Shown piece after piece: positions 1-6,920 of a stretch of DNA of 19,540 nucleotides. Made by a program: the position numbers and the translations under genes. The notes under the pieces are model-generated. The model saw nothing but the letters and a program-made list of their open reading frames with translations, searched no databases and was not told where the DNA came from. The DNA is from CAYOEJ01 sp964403015 (GTDB lineage: Bacteria; Actinomycetota; Actinomycetes; Actinomycetales; Actinomycetaceae). Within the stretch, counting starts at the first letter, position 1; each line of letters opens with the position of its first letter. The stretch covers positions 1 through 19,540 of the forward strand of contig CAYOEJ010000028.1 of the NCBI GenBank assembly GCA_964403015.1, given 5' to 3'.

Positions 1-43
1 TAGCCACCGTGCTCGGTTCGCTCTAAAGCTCGGACGGTTCCTT

Positions 44-155
44 CGCAGGAATGTTGCTGCGAACCGCAGGAATGCGACGGTTGCTTATCCCGCCGCTTCA
101 TTAGCGTCGCCGCGCCAATTTCTTAGTCGTGGCGCCTCATTCGGATTCCATTCGG
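44..155. repeat. Short direct repeats upstream of the ilv promoter
   Basis: The 231-bp stretch before the leader peptide has no convincing gene. It contains two copies of CGCAGGAATG (44-53 and 65-74), spaced 21 bp start to start, and two copies of CATTCGG (138-144 and 149-155), spaced 11 bp. These spacings correspond to about two turns and one turn of the DNA helix, which would put the copies on the same face and could suit a regulator upstream of the ilv promoter. No known operator is recognised. The repeats are short and could be chance. Confidence 0.3.
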
Positions 156-196
156 TGAGAGCGTGATCCACCATGTGAGATTTTCCCTCAGGGTGT

Positions 197-225
197 TTGG
201 TGATCCAACGCACCTCGGATAATCT
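197..225 (+). promoter_or_regulatory. Candidate promoter of the ilvBNC leader transcript
   Basis: TTGGTG (197-202) and TAATCT (220-225) are separated by 17 bp and resemble -35 and -10 elements. The A of the leader-peptide ATG (232) lies 7 nt after the end of the -10 hexamer, where transcription would be expected to start, so the leader peptide may be translated from a leaderless mRNA. No ribosome binding site precedes that ATG. The -10 fits the actinobacterial TANNNT pattern; the -35 is a partial match only. Confidence 0.55.
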
Positions 226-231
226 ATAGCC

Positions 232-276
232 ATGACAATCCAGCTAGTAGTAGTTATTCAGCGCACGTGTGGGTGA
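232..276 (+). CDS. ilvB attenuator leader peptide (14 aa)
   Basis: This very short ORF encodes MTIQLVVVIQRTCG and ends in TGA. Five consecutive codons (CTA GTA GTA GTT ATT) specify Leu-Val-Val-Val-Ile, the end products of the operon downstream. A terminator hairpin follows 20 nt after the stop. This is the classical arrangement of a ribosome-mediated attenuator: stalling at Leu/Val/Ile codons when the charged tRNAs are scarce would disfavour the terminator and allow transcription into ilvB. A similar leader peptide is known upstream of ilvBNC in Corynebacterium glutamicum. The candidate promoter places the ATG at or next to +1, so translation would be leaderless. The peptide probably has no function beyond sensing. 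Confidence 0.8.
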   Translation: MTIQLVVVIQRTCG

Positions 277-296
277 GCTGACCTGCTAGCGTGCGC
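261..296 (+). promoter_or_regulatory. Leader RNA hairpin of the ilv attenuator
   Basis: GCGCACG (261-267), inside the end of the leader-peptide ORF, is the exact complement of CGTGCGC (290-296). The inner bases GGT (272-274) and ACC (281-283) can also pair. The 5' arm starts three nt after the Val/Ile codon run, so a stalled ribosome would cover it and release the 3' arm. An alternative five-pair interaction of GGGTG (271-275) with CGCCC (294-298) would take bases from the terminator's 5' arm and could act as antiterminator. The alternative pairing was worked out by eye and is tentative. Confidence 0.5.
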
Positions 297-325
297 CCCT
301 CGGAATCTAAGTCGAGGGGTTTTTT
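296..325 (+). terminator. Attenuator terminator upstream of ilvB
   Basis: CCCCTCG (296-302) and CGAGGGG (313-319) form a perfect 7-bp GC-rich stem, followed at once by six T residues (320-325). This is a standard rho-independent terminator. Because it lies between the leader peptide and ilvB with no gene to terminate before it, it is best read as the conditional terminator of the attenuator. Confidence 0.85.
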
Positions 326-385
326 AATGCCTTGAAAGATGGGGCATACGCACGAGGAGAGTCAGAGGAAGAAAGGGAGGCAGAC

Positions 386-2215
386 ATGGCCAAAGCGCCA
401 ACTCCGTCCGAGCTCGCCGCAGCTCGATCGGTGCCCAAGGAAGAACAGAGCGGCAAGGTGATTCGAGAACAATCGACTGGTGCCCGCTCCGTCATTCGGG
501 CTTTAGAAGAGATGGGCGTCCGTGACGTCTTCGGCCTCCCGGGTGGCGCAGCGCTCCCAATCTACGACGCGCTGTTTGCTTCCGAGAAGCTCAATCACAT
601 TCTTGTGCGCCACGAGCAAGGTGCCGGACATGCGGCGGAAGGCTTTGCGGTCTCCACCGGCAAGGTGGGCGTCTGCCTCGCAACCTCCGGCCCAGGCGCC
701 ACCAACCTCGTCACGGCCTTGATGGACGCGGCGATGGACTCGGTCCCGATCGTTGCCATTACCGGACAGGTCGGAGCATCCCTCATCGGTACGGATGCGT
801 TCCAGGAAGCTGACATCATCGGTGCCACGATGCCCATGGTCAAGCATTCGTTCCTCATTACGGACGCCAGCGAGATCCCGGCACGCATCGCCGAGGCCTT
901 CTACATCGCTTCGTCCGGCCGCCCCGGCCCAGTGCTTATCGATGTCACGAAGTCCGCGCAAAATGACGAATGCGAATTCGTCTGGCCACCCACGCAAGAC
1001 CTACCGGGATACTCCCCACAGTCCAAGCCAAACGCTCGCCAGATTCGCGAGGCGGCTCGAGTCATTGCCGGTGCCGCACAGCCAGTTTTCTACGTGGGCG
1101 GTGGCGTCATTCGGGCCGGAGCATCCGAAGCTCTCGCCGCACTGGTGGAGAAGACGGGGATCCCCGTCGTCACCACCTTGAACGCGCGCGGAGCGTTCCC
1201 AGATGCCGACGAGCATCACCTAGGCATGCCTGGCATGCACGGTACCGTTCCAGCTGTTGCAGCTCTGCAGCGCTCCGACCTGATGATTACGCTCGGCGCA
1301 CGGTTCGACGACCGCGTGACGGGTAAGCTCGACGAGTTTGCGCCCAACGCCAAGGTCATCCACGCCGATATCGATCCTGCTGAAATCTCGAAGAACCGAT
1401 TTGCTGATGTGCCGATCGTCGGTGACGTACGCGAAACGATCGAAGCTCTCACATCTGAGATGGACAGTGCTTACGACAAGTATGGGCAGCGGGATATCTC
1501 CAAGTGGTGGAAGTTTCTCAACCGCCTTCGCGAGACATATCCGGCGGGGTATGAAGAGCCCGACGACGGCCTTATGAGCCCGCAGTATGTGATCTCCCGC
1601 CTTGGCGAGATTGCTCCCGACGCCATCTTTACGGCGGGTGTTGGACAGCACCAGATGTGGGCTCAGCAGTTCATCTCCTGGAAGTATCCCCGCCAGTTCG
1701 TGAACTCCTGTGGCGCGGGAACGATGGGATTTGGAGTTCCGTCGGCCATGGGTGCGAAGGTCGGCAATCCCGACCGCGCCGTGTGGTGTATCGACGGCGA
1801 TGGCTCGTTCCAGATGACCAATCAGGAACTCGCCACGTGTACCTTGAACAACATCCCGATCAAGGTTGCGCTGATCAACAACTCGTCCCTAGGCATGGTG
1901 CGCCAGTGGCAGAACCTGTTTTATGACGGCCGGTATTCCCACACGGATCTCAATACCGGTGCCGGAACCGTGCACATCCCTGACTTCGTCAAGCTCGCTG
2001 ACGCATACGGCTGTGAAGCTATTCGCGTCACTAAGCCGGAAGAAGTTGACAACGCGATCAAGCGGGCGATGGAAGTGAACGATCGCCCCGTCGTCGTCGA
2101 ATTTGTTGTCTCACCCGATTCGATGGTGTGGCCCATGGTCCCCGCCGGCGTTTCAAACGACGACATCCTATACGCGCGCGATCTGCGCCCGACCCACGAT
2201 GAGGAAGAAGCATAA
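386..2215 (+). CDS. ilvB: Acetohydroxyacid (acetolactate) synthase, large catalytic subunit
   Basis: This ThDP-, FAD- and Mg-dependent enzyme condenses two pyruvates to 2-acetolactate (valine/leucine) or pyruvate with 2-oxobutyrate to 2-aceto-2-hydroxybutyrate (isoleucine). The 609-residue product has the three domains of the family: an N-terminal ThDP-pyrimidine domain with the catalytic Glu77 in the context RHEQGAGHAAEG, a central FAD-associated domain, and a C-terminal ThDP-diphosphate domain with the GDGS motif at 471-474 and downstream NN. An upstream in-frame TTG at 332 would add 18 charged residues. The ATG at 386 is preferred because AAAGGGAGG (372-380) sits just before it and because 332 lies almost on the attenuator terminator. 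The stop overlaps the ATG of ilvN by one base (TAATG). Expression is likely controlled by the attenuator. Confidence 0.96.
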   Translation: MAKAPTPSELAAARSVPKEEQSGKVIREQSTGARSVIRALEEMGVRDVFGLPGGAALPIYDALFASEKLNHILVRHEQGAGHAAEGFAVSTGKVGVCLATSGPGATNLVTALMDAAMDSVPIVAITGQVGASLIGTDAFQEADIIGATMPMVKHSFLITDASEIPARIAEAFYIASSGRPGPVLIDVTKSAQNDECEFVWPPTQDLPGYSPQSKPNARQIREAARVIAGAAQPVFYVGGGVIRAGASEALAALVEKTGIPVVTTLNARGAFPDADEHHLGMPGMHGTVPAVAALQRSDLMITLGARFDDRVTGKLDEFAPNAKVIHADIDPAEISKNRFADVPIVGDVRETIEALTSEMDSAYDKYGQRDISKWWKFLNRLRETYPAGYEEPDDGLMSPQYVISRLGEIAPDAIFTAGVGQHQMWAQQFISWKYPRQFVNSCGAGTMGFGVPSAMGAKVGNPDRAVWCIDGDGSFQMTNQELATCTLNNIPIKVALINNSSLGMVRQWQNLFYDGRYSHTDLNTGAGTVHIPDFVKLADAYGCEAIRVTKPEEVDNAIKRAMEVNDRPVVVEFVVSPDSMVWPMVPAGVSNDDILYARDLRPTHDEEEA

Positions 2216-2745
2216 TGAGCACTCGTCATACACTTTCCGTTCTCGTAGAGAACAAGCCGGGCGTCCTTACCCGAGTTGCGGGGCTCTTCGCCCGTCGCGC
2301 ATTCAACATCCACTCGCTGGCCGTGGGACCCACGGAGAACCCGGAACTGTCGCGAATCACGATCGTTGCCGACGCCGCTGAGATTCCACTCGAACAGATC
2401 ACCAAGCAGCTCAACAAACTCATCAACGTGATCAAGATTGTGGAACTTGAGCCGGAAACGTCGGTGCAGCGCGAGCTTCTCATGGTGAAGGTCAATGCCA
2501 CCGATGAATCACGGACAAGCGTTCTGCAGGTCGTCGAGCTTTTCCGAGCACACGTCGTCGACGTCGTGCCGGACGCCGTGACTATCGAAGCTACTGGCTC
2601 CACGAACAAGATCAAGGCGCTGCTCACGGCTCTCGAGCCTTACGGTGTCAAGGAAATCGTGAAGTCGGGCGCTGTGGCAATCGGCCGTGGCTCGCGGTCC
2701 ATGAGTGAAAAAGTATCGGCTGAGCTTCAGCTTCGCCGAGCATAG
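2215..2745 (+). CDS. ilvN: Acetohydroxyacid synthase, small regulatory subunit
   Basis: The small subunit binds IlvB, raises its activity and confers end-product inhibition, usually by valine. The 176-residue length is normal for the family (about 160-175). Residues 4-75 form an ACT domain (start HTLSVLVENKPGVLTRVAG, with the NIHSLAVG segment), and residues 83-165 form the C-terminal AHAS small-subunit domain ending in IGRGSRS. The ATG overlaps the ilvB stop by one nucleotide, with GAGGAAG (2201-2207) as ribosome binding site inside ilvB, so the two subunits are translationally coupled. In IlvH/IlvN proteins the ACT-domain interface binds the inhibitor; valine sensitivity here is inferred from the family. 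Confidence 0.95.
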   Translation: MSTRHTLSVLVENKPGVLTRVAGLFARRAFNIHSLAVGPTENPELSRITIVADAAEIPLEQITKQLNKLINVIKIVELEPETSVQRELLMVKVNATDESRTSVLQVVELFRAHVVDVVPDAVTIEATGSTNKIKALLTALEPYGVKEIVKSGAVAIGRGSRSMSEKVSAELQLRRA

Positions 2746-2778
2746 AATATAACCAACCCATACTTTAAGGAGAATATC

Positions 2779-3804
2779 GTGGCAGAAATCTTCTACGATT
2801 CAGACGCAGATCTTTCACTAATCCAGTCCAGGAAGGTAGCTGTTATTGGCTACGGTTCCCAGGGCCATGCCCATGCGCTTAACCTGCGCGACTCGGGCGT
2901 CGACGTGGTTGTGGGCCTGCGTGAGGGCTCCGCCTCCATTGAGAAGGCACAGGAGCAGGGTCTAGCGGTGGCATCGGTTGGCGACGCCGTTTCTCAGGCT
3001 GACGTCATCATGATTTTGGCTCCGGACCAGCACCAGCGCAAGATTTACTCCGAGGAGATTGAACCGAACCTCAAGGACGACGCCGCACTCTTCTTTGCGC
3101 ACGGCTTCAACATTCGTTTTGGTTACATTAAGCCGGGGGAGGGGCACGACATCTGCATGGTTGCCCCCAAGGGGCCCGGCCACACGGTTCGTCGCCAGTT
3201 CGAGGACGGCCGCGGTGTGCCAGACATCGTTGCGGTAGAGCAAGACGCGTCCGGGCAGGCATGGGATCTAGCTCTGTCCTACGCTAAGGCTATTGGTGGT
3301 ACGCGCGCGGGTGCGATCAAGACGACCTTCACCGAAGAAACAGAGACGGATCTGTTCGGCGAGCAGGCTGTTTTGTGCGGTGGCGTGTCCCAGCTGATCC
3401 AGTATGGTTTCGAGACACTCACCGAGGCCGGATACCAGCCGGAAATTGCCTACTTTGAGGTTCTCCACGAACTCAAGCTTATTGTTGATCTCATCAATGA
3501 GGGCGGCCTCGCCAAGCAGCGTTGGTCGATCTCGGATACCGCCGAGTATGGCGACTACGTCTCAGGCCCACGCGTGATCTCCCCGGAGGTCAAGGAGAAC
3601 ATGAAGGGCGTGCTTGATGACATCCAGTCGGGCGCGTTTGCTCAGCGCTTCATCGACGACCAGGATGCGGGTGGCCCGGAGTTCAAGGAGCTTCGCCAAG
3701 CTGGCGAGGATCACCCGATCGAGAAGGTTGGTGTAGAGCTTCGCAAGATGTTTGCGTGGAAGTCCACCGATGAGGACTACACCGACGGATCGGCTGCGCG
3801 TTAA
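2779..3804 (+). CDS. ilvC: Ketol-acid reductoisomerase (class I, NADP-dependent)
   Basis: IlvC isomerises and reduces acetolactate or acetohydroxybutyrate to the dihydroxy acid, the second common step of valine and isoleucine synthesis. At 341 aa it is a class I (short) enzyme. The Rossmann motif GYGSQGHA is at 24-31. The beta2-alphaB loop LREGSAS (47-53) has Arg48 and serines of the NADPH-preferring type. His108 and Lys131 are in the active site, and the Mg ligands Asp191 and Glu195 (DLFGEQ) and Glu227 and Glu231 (FEVLHELK) are present. The start is GTG with AAGGAG (2767-2772) 6 nt upstream. The gene follows ilvN by 33 bp in the same operon and is closed by a terminator at 3893-3919. Confidence 0.96.
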   Translation: MAEIFYDSDADLSLIQSRKVAVIGYGSQGHAHALNLRDSGVDVVVGLREGSASIEKAQEQGLAVASVGDAVSQADVIMILAPDQHQRKIYSEEIEPNLKDDAALFFAHGFNIRFGYIKPGEGHDICMVAPKGPGHTVRRQFEDGRGVPDIVAVEQDASGQAWDLALSYAKAIGGTRAGAIKTTFTEETETDLFGEQAVLCGGVSQLIQYGFETLTEAGYQPEIAYFEVLHELKLIVDLINEGGLAKQRWSISDTAEYGDYVSGPRVISPEVKENMKGVLDDIQSGAFAQRFIDDQDAGGPEFKELRQAGEDHPIEKVGVELRKMFAWKSTDEDYTDGSAAR

Positions 3805-3828
3805 GAGCGTGCTCGAGCAAGACTGGTT

Positions 3829-3862
3829 GAGAGTGCAGGCTTGAGAACTAAGCTGCACTCTC
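3829..3862 (+). other. Strong hairpin in the ilvC 3' untranslated region
   Basis: GAGAGTGCAG (3829-3838) is exactly complementary to CTGCACTCTC (3853-3862), and CTT/AAG (3840-3842 and 3850-3852) extends the stem across a one-base bulge. No T tract follows, so it is not a standard rho-independent terminator. It lies 30 bp before the true terminator and may protect the mRNA 3' end from exonucleases. Confidence 0.6.
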
Positions 3863-3892
3863 GACCTCAACTCGATAATCGGCATAAAGAGA

Positions 3893-3919
3893 AACCTTCC
3901 CCGCACGGGGGAGGTTTTT
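3893..3919 (+). terminator. Rho-independent terminator of ilvBNC
   Basis: AACCTTCCCC (3893-3902) pairs with GGGGGAGGTT (3907-3916), ten pairs with a single T-G wobble and a GCAC loop, followed by TTTTTCTTTG. It is well formed and separates ilvC from aspA. The T-rich tail runs into the candidate aspA promoter. Confidence 0.9.
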
Positions 3920-3921
3920 CT

Positions 3922-3951
3922 TTGTGTTTTCACCGTTTTAGTGTGTAATCT
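3922..3951 (+). promoter_or_regulatory. Candidate aspA promoter
   Basis: TTGTGT (3922-3927) and TAATCT (3946-3951), 18 bp apart, resemble a promoter. The same TAATCT hexamer occurs as the candidate -10 of the ilvB leader. Initiation would fall near 3957-3958, inside the 8-bp palindrome TCACGTGA (3955-3962), which could be an operator overlapping +1. Assigned by eye only. Confidence 0.4.
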
Positions 3952-3989
3952 AGATCACGTGACCAAATGGGGCGTCGCCCTGCTTTCGG

Positions 3990-4011
3990 ATCAGGTCAGA
4001 GCCGACCTGAT
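3990..4011 (+). promoter_or_regulatory. Inverted repeat in the aspA 5' untranslated region
   Basis: ATCAGGTC (3990-3997) and GACCTGAT (4004-4011) form a perfect 8-bp inverted repeat around a 6-base centre, in the leader of about 75 nt ahead of aspA and 13 bp before its ribosome binding site. It could be an operator or an mRNA hairpin that affects aspA translation. No known regulator site is recognised. Confidence 0.5.
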
Positions 4012-4032
4012 GATCTACGAATTGGAGAATCT

Positions 4033-5454
4033 GTGTCAAACACCCGCGTCGAAGAAGACCTTCTTGGTGCCCGCGAACTGCCGAACGATGCCTACTACGG
4101 AGTGCACACGCTTCGTGCCATTGAGAACTTTCAGATTTCAGGAGTCACCGTCAATGACGTCCCGGAGTTCATTCGCGGGATGGTGCAGGTTAAAAAGGCG
4201 GAGGCGCTCGCGAACCGTGATGAGCGGGTGATGTCGAGCGAGGTGAGCAAGGCAATCGTCGCTGCATGTGACCTCATTCTTGACGAGGGCCGGTGCATGG
4301 ATCAGTTCCCGATCGATGTCTTCCAAGGCGGAGCAGGTACCTCAACCAACATGAACACGAACGAGGTGGTCGCAAATCTCGCGCTCGAAACGATGGGGAA
4401 GGAGAAGGGCGACTACGGCGTCGTCAACCCCAACGACCACGTCAACAAATCTCAGTCCACGAACGATGCCTACCCCACCGGATTCCGGCTGGCGCTGTAC
4501 CGGATGGTCGAGGATCTCGTCAACGAGGTATGCAACCTTGCCGGTTCGTTTGGAAAGATTGAAAAGAAGAATGAGCGCGTTCTCAAGATGGGCCGCACCC
4601 AGCTCCAAGATGCTGTGCCGATGACCATGGGTCAGGAGTTCGGCGCCTTCCGTGTTCTCATGGAAGAAGAGATGAACCACCTCATGCGTGAGGCCGAGCT
4701 GCTGCTCGAGGTGAACCTGGGTGCCACGGCGATTGGTACCAAGCTGAACACGCCTGACGGATTCCAAGAAACCGTGATTGGGCGTCTTGCTGAGGTTTCT
4801 GGCCTCGATGTGAAGGCAGCGACGAACCTTGTGGAAGCGACATCTGATACGGGCGCTTATGTCTCGCTGTCTGCCGCACTCAAGCGGTTGGCCACCAAGA
4901 TGTCGATGATCTGCAACGACCTCCGTCTTCTGTCCTCGGGTCCGCGCGCGGGCCTCAATGAAATCAATCTCCCCGAGATGCAGGCTGGCTCGTCGATTAT
5001 GCCGGCAAAGGTCAACCCCGTGATTCCAGAGGTGGTTAACCAGGTGTGCTTTAAGGTCATCGGAAATGACATGACGGTGACGATGGCGTCCGAGGCCGGG
5101 CAGCTTCAGCTCAATGTGATGGAGCCCGTGATCGGTCAAGCCCTATTTGAGTCGATCAAGCTGCTCAAGAATGCGTCGATCACACTTCGTGAGCGTTGCA
5201 TCGATGGCATCACGGTGAACGAGGACGTGTGCATGTCCTACGTCATGAACTCGATTGGAATCATCACTTACCTCAACGACATCATTGGTCATCACGAGGG
5301 CGACCTCATTGGCAAGGAAGCGGCACGCACCGGTAAGGGGGTTCGCGAACTTGTCCTCGAGCGAGGACTTCTCACGGAGGAGGAACTCGATCAGGCGCTC
5401 TCTGTCGAGAACCTCATGACGCCGGCATACATGGGCAAGGTCTACGAGGATTAA
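4033..5454 (+). CDS. aspA: Aspartate ammonia-lyase (aspartase)
   Basis: Aspartase reversibly deaminates L-aspartate to fumarate and ammonia in the cytoplasm. In fermenting bacteria it supplies fumarate as electron acceptor or nitrogen from amino acids. The 473-residue product has the usual length. It shows the aspartase-type GAGTSTNMNTNE segment (100-111; fumarases have a different TQTNMN version), the HVNKSQSTND substrate segment, and the superfamily signature GSSIMPAKVNPVIPE at 319-333 containing the mobile catalytic loop. The GTG start is chosen because GGAG (4024-4027) precedes it and because family members begin with a short stretch before EEDLLG. An upstream extension to 3967 would cover the 5' UTR inverted repeat and lacks a ribosome binding site. 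It stands alone between two hairpins. Confidence 0.95.
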   Translation: MSNTRVEEDLLGARELPNDAYYGVHTLRAIENFQISGVTVNDVPEFIRGMVQVKKAEALANRDERVMSSEVSKAIVAACDLILDEGRCMDQFPIDVFQGGAGTSTNMNTNEVVANLALETMGKEKGDYGVVNPNDHVNKSQSTNDAYPTGFRLALYRMVEDLVNEVCNLAGSFGKIEKKNERVLKMGRTQLQDAVPMTMGQEFGAFRVLMEEEMNHLMREAELLLEVNLGATAIGTKLNTPDGFQETVIGRLAEVSGLDVKAATNLVEATSDTGAYVSLSAALKRLATKMSMICNDLRLLSSGPRAGLNEINLPEMQAGSSIMPAKVNPVIPEVVNQVCFKVIGNDMTVTMASEAGQLQLNVMEPVIGQALFESIKLLKNASITLRERCIDGITVNEDVCMSYVMNSIGIITYLNDIIGHHEGDLIGKEAARTGKGVRELVLERGLLTEEELDQALSVENLMTPAYMGKVYED

Positions 5455-5472
5455 GTCTCGAATATTCAAGGT

Positions 5473-5507
5473 CGATGCGCGGGTGCCAGTACGGTACTCG
5501 CGCATCG
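5473..5507 (+). terminator. Probable hairpin terminator after aspA
   Basis: CGATGCGCG (5473-5481) and CGCGCATCG (5499-5507) form a perfect 9-bp GC-rich stem. The interior GGTGCC/GGTACT bases extend it with small imperfections. It lies 18 bp past the aspA stop. There is no T tract, so it may act as an intrinsic terminator of the actinobacterial T-poor kind or only as a 3'-end stabiliser. Confidence 0.45.
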
Positions 5508-5525
5508 TCGCGATAGGGTAGGAGT

Positions 5526-5759
5526 ATGACTTCACACGAGAATCGACCTACCGAGCTTCAGCATTATGACGATACTGAAATCCGCCGTAACGGTCCGCGT
5601 ACCGGTACGCGTGTGATTGCCTTTATCATCGCGGCAGTCATGGTGCTCAGTGCTATCTCTGTGGCGGTAGGGATCGCGTTTACGTCCCGCGGAAACGATC
5701 GCCCGACGATCGATACTGCGCCGGCGCAGCACACGATATTCGATGTCAATGAGCGATAG
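5526..5759 (+). CDS. Small single-pass membrane protein of unknown function
   Basis: The 77-aa product has a hydrophilic, charged N-terminus (1-28), one clear hydrophobic segment (about 29-52, starting RVIAFIIAAVMVLSAISVAV), and a polar tail of about 25 residues. The Arg residues before the segment suggest the N-terminus is cytoplasmic and the tail outside. No cysteine, lipobox or known domain is seen. The ATG lies 7 nt after a TAGGGT hexamer (5514-5519), suggesting a leaderless start; AGGAG (5520-5524) is too close to the ATG to be a standard ribosome binding site. It sits between aspA and leuB and may be unrelated to either. The codon choice looks like that of the neighbours, which supports a real gene. 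Confidence 0.65.
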   Translation: MTSHENRPTELQHYDDTEIRRNGPRTGTRVIAFIIAAVMVLSAISVAVGIAFTSRGNDRPTIDTAPAQHTIFDVNER

Positions 5760-5808
5760 TTTCCGTCTCGCCCAGTGAGCGCGCGCTGTCTCACAAGCGC
5801 TGCGAAAC

Positions 5809-5821
5809 TACACTCATCACA
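5809..5821 (+). promoter_or_regulatory. Candidate leaderless promoter of leuB
   Basis: TACACT (5809-5814) is a good actinobacterial -10 (TANNNT), and the A of the leuB ATG is 7 nt downstream at the expected +1. No ribosome binding site precedes the ATG. The -35 region (around CTGTCT, 5786-5791) is poor. A GTGAG/CTCAC inverted repeat (5775-5779, 5790-5794) flanks it and might be an operator. Confidence 0.5.
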
Positions 5822-6882
5822 TGACTCAAACAGTTGAACTCGCAGTAATTCCCGGAGACGGAATTGGCCCCGAAGTGGTGGCCGAAGGGTTGAAAATCCT
5901 CGACGCCGTCGTTACTGGTACGGATCTGACGATTAACAAGACTGACTATGATCTCGGAGCCGCTCGTTACCACCGCACGGGGGAGGTCCTCACCGAAGAG
6001 GACCTGCAGAGTATCCGTGAGAAGGACGTTATCCTCCTCGGCGCCGTTGGCGATCCGTCGATGCCATCTGGCGTGCTCGAACGCGGCCTGCTCCTCAAGC
6101 TCCGTTTCGACTTCGACCAGTACGTCAATCTTCGCCCCTCGAAATACTACGAAGGTGTGCCAACGCCACTGGCTAATCCGGGAGACGTGGATTTCGTCGT
6201 CGTCCGTGAGGGAACTGAGGGACTTTACGCCGGAAACGGCGGAATTATCCGCGAAAATACGCCCCATGAAATTGCTACGGAAGTTTCGATAAATACAGCG
6301 CACGGCGTGGAGCGCGTGGTGCGGTTTGCGTTTGAGCAGGCGGCGTCACGACGGAACAAGCTCACCCTCGTCCACAAGCACAACGTGCTCGTCAATGCCG
6401 GGCACTTGTGGCGACGAACGGTTGATCGCGTTGCGCAGGAGTTCCCGGGTGTCGAAACGGATTATCTTCACGTCGATGCAGCAACAATCTTCCTCGTCAC
6501 TGACCCTGCGCGTTTCGATGTGATCGTAACGGACAACCTGTTCGGAGACATCCTCACTGACGAAGCCGGGGCAATCACGGGTGGAATTGGGCTTGCGGCG
6601 TCGGGAAACATCAACCCCGACCGCACATTCCCTTCGATGTTCGAGCCCGTCCACGGATCCGCGCCAGATATCGCTGGCCAGGGCAAGGCCGATCCCATCG
6701 CAACCATCTCGTCCGTGGCGCTGATGCTCGACTTCCTTGATTATCCCGAGCTTGCTGCGAAGATTAAAGGTGCGGTTGACGAGGATATGGAGGCTCGGGC
6801 CCAAGCGGCGGCGAGCGGTACTCCGTTGGTTCGCACAACGTCAGAGATCGGCGACGCCATCGTGGCACGCTTGAACTCATAG
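5821..6882 (+). CDS. leuB: 3-isopropylmalate dehydrogenase
   Basis: LeuB oxidatively decarboxylates 3-isopropylmalate (leucine pathway) and in the citramalate pathway also handles 3-methylmalate, giving 2-oxobutyrate. The 353-aa product has the family landmarks: GDGIGPEVV (12-20), the substrate-specificity helix ERGLLLKLR (87-95), YVNLRP (101-106), the catalytic Tyr in EGLYAG (about 136), Lys186, the Asp cluster TDNLFGDILTDEAG (237-250), and the NAD-binding HGSAPDIAGQGKADP (278-292). The start lacks a ribosome binding site but sits at a predicted +1. It leads a likely leuB-ilvE-cimA operon (gaps of 38 and 13 bp), so both leucine and isoleucine roles are plausible. Related tartrate and homoisocitrate dehydrogenases are less likely given the substrate helix and context. 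Confidence 0.92.
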   Translation: MTQTVELAVIPGDGIGPEVVAEGLKILDAVVTGTDLTINKTDYDLGAARYHRTGEVLTEEDLQSIREKDVILLGAVGDPSMPSGVLERGLLLKLRFDFDQYVNLRPSKYYEGVPTPLANPGDVDFVVVREGTEGLYAGNGGIIRENTPHEIATEVSINTAHGVERVVRFAFEQAASRRNKLTLVHKHNVLVNAGHLWRRTVDRVAQEFPGVETDYLHVDAATIFLVTDPARFDVIVTDNLFGDILTDEAGAITGGIGLAASGNINPDRTFPSMFEPVHGSAPDIAGQGKADPIATISSVALMLDFLDYPELAAKIKGAVDEDMEARAQAAASGTPLVRTTSEIGDAIVARLNS

Positions 6883-6920
6883 CCGCGATACGATCGCACT
6901 AGGAAGAAGAAAGGTACCTC

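Noticed and set aside
332..385. TTG start giving ilvB 18 additional residues
   Set aside because: The ATG at 386 has a strong purine-rich ribosome binding site; the TTG sits immediately after the attenuator T tract.
3943..3960. CRP/GlxR site before aspA (TGTG ... CACG)
   Set aside because: The distance between the halves is 10 bp rather than the required 8, so it does not fit the consensus.
4342..5139. 265-aa minus-strand open frame opposite aspA
   Set aside because: Composition is His- and Arg-rich as expected from antisense of a biased gene, with no start signals.
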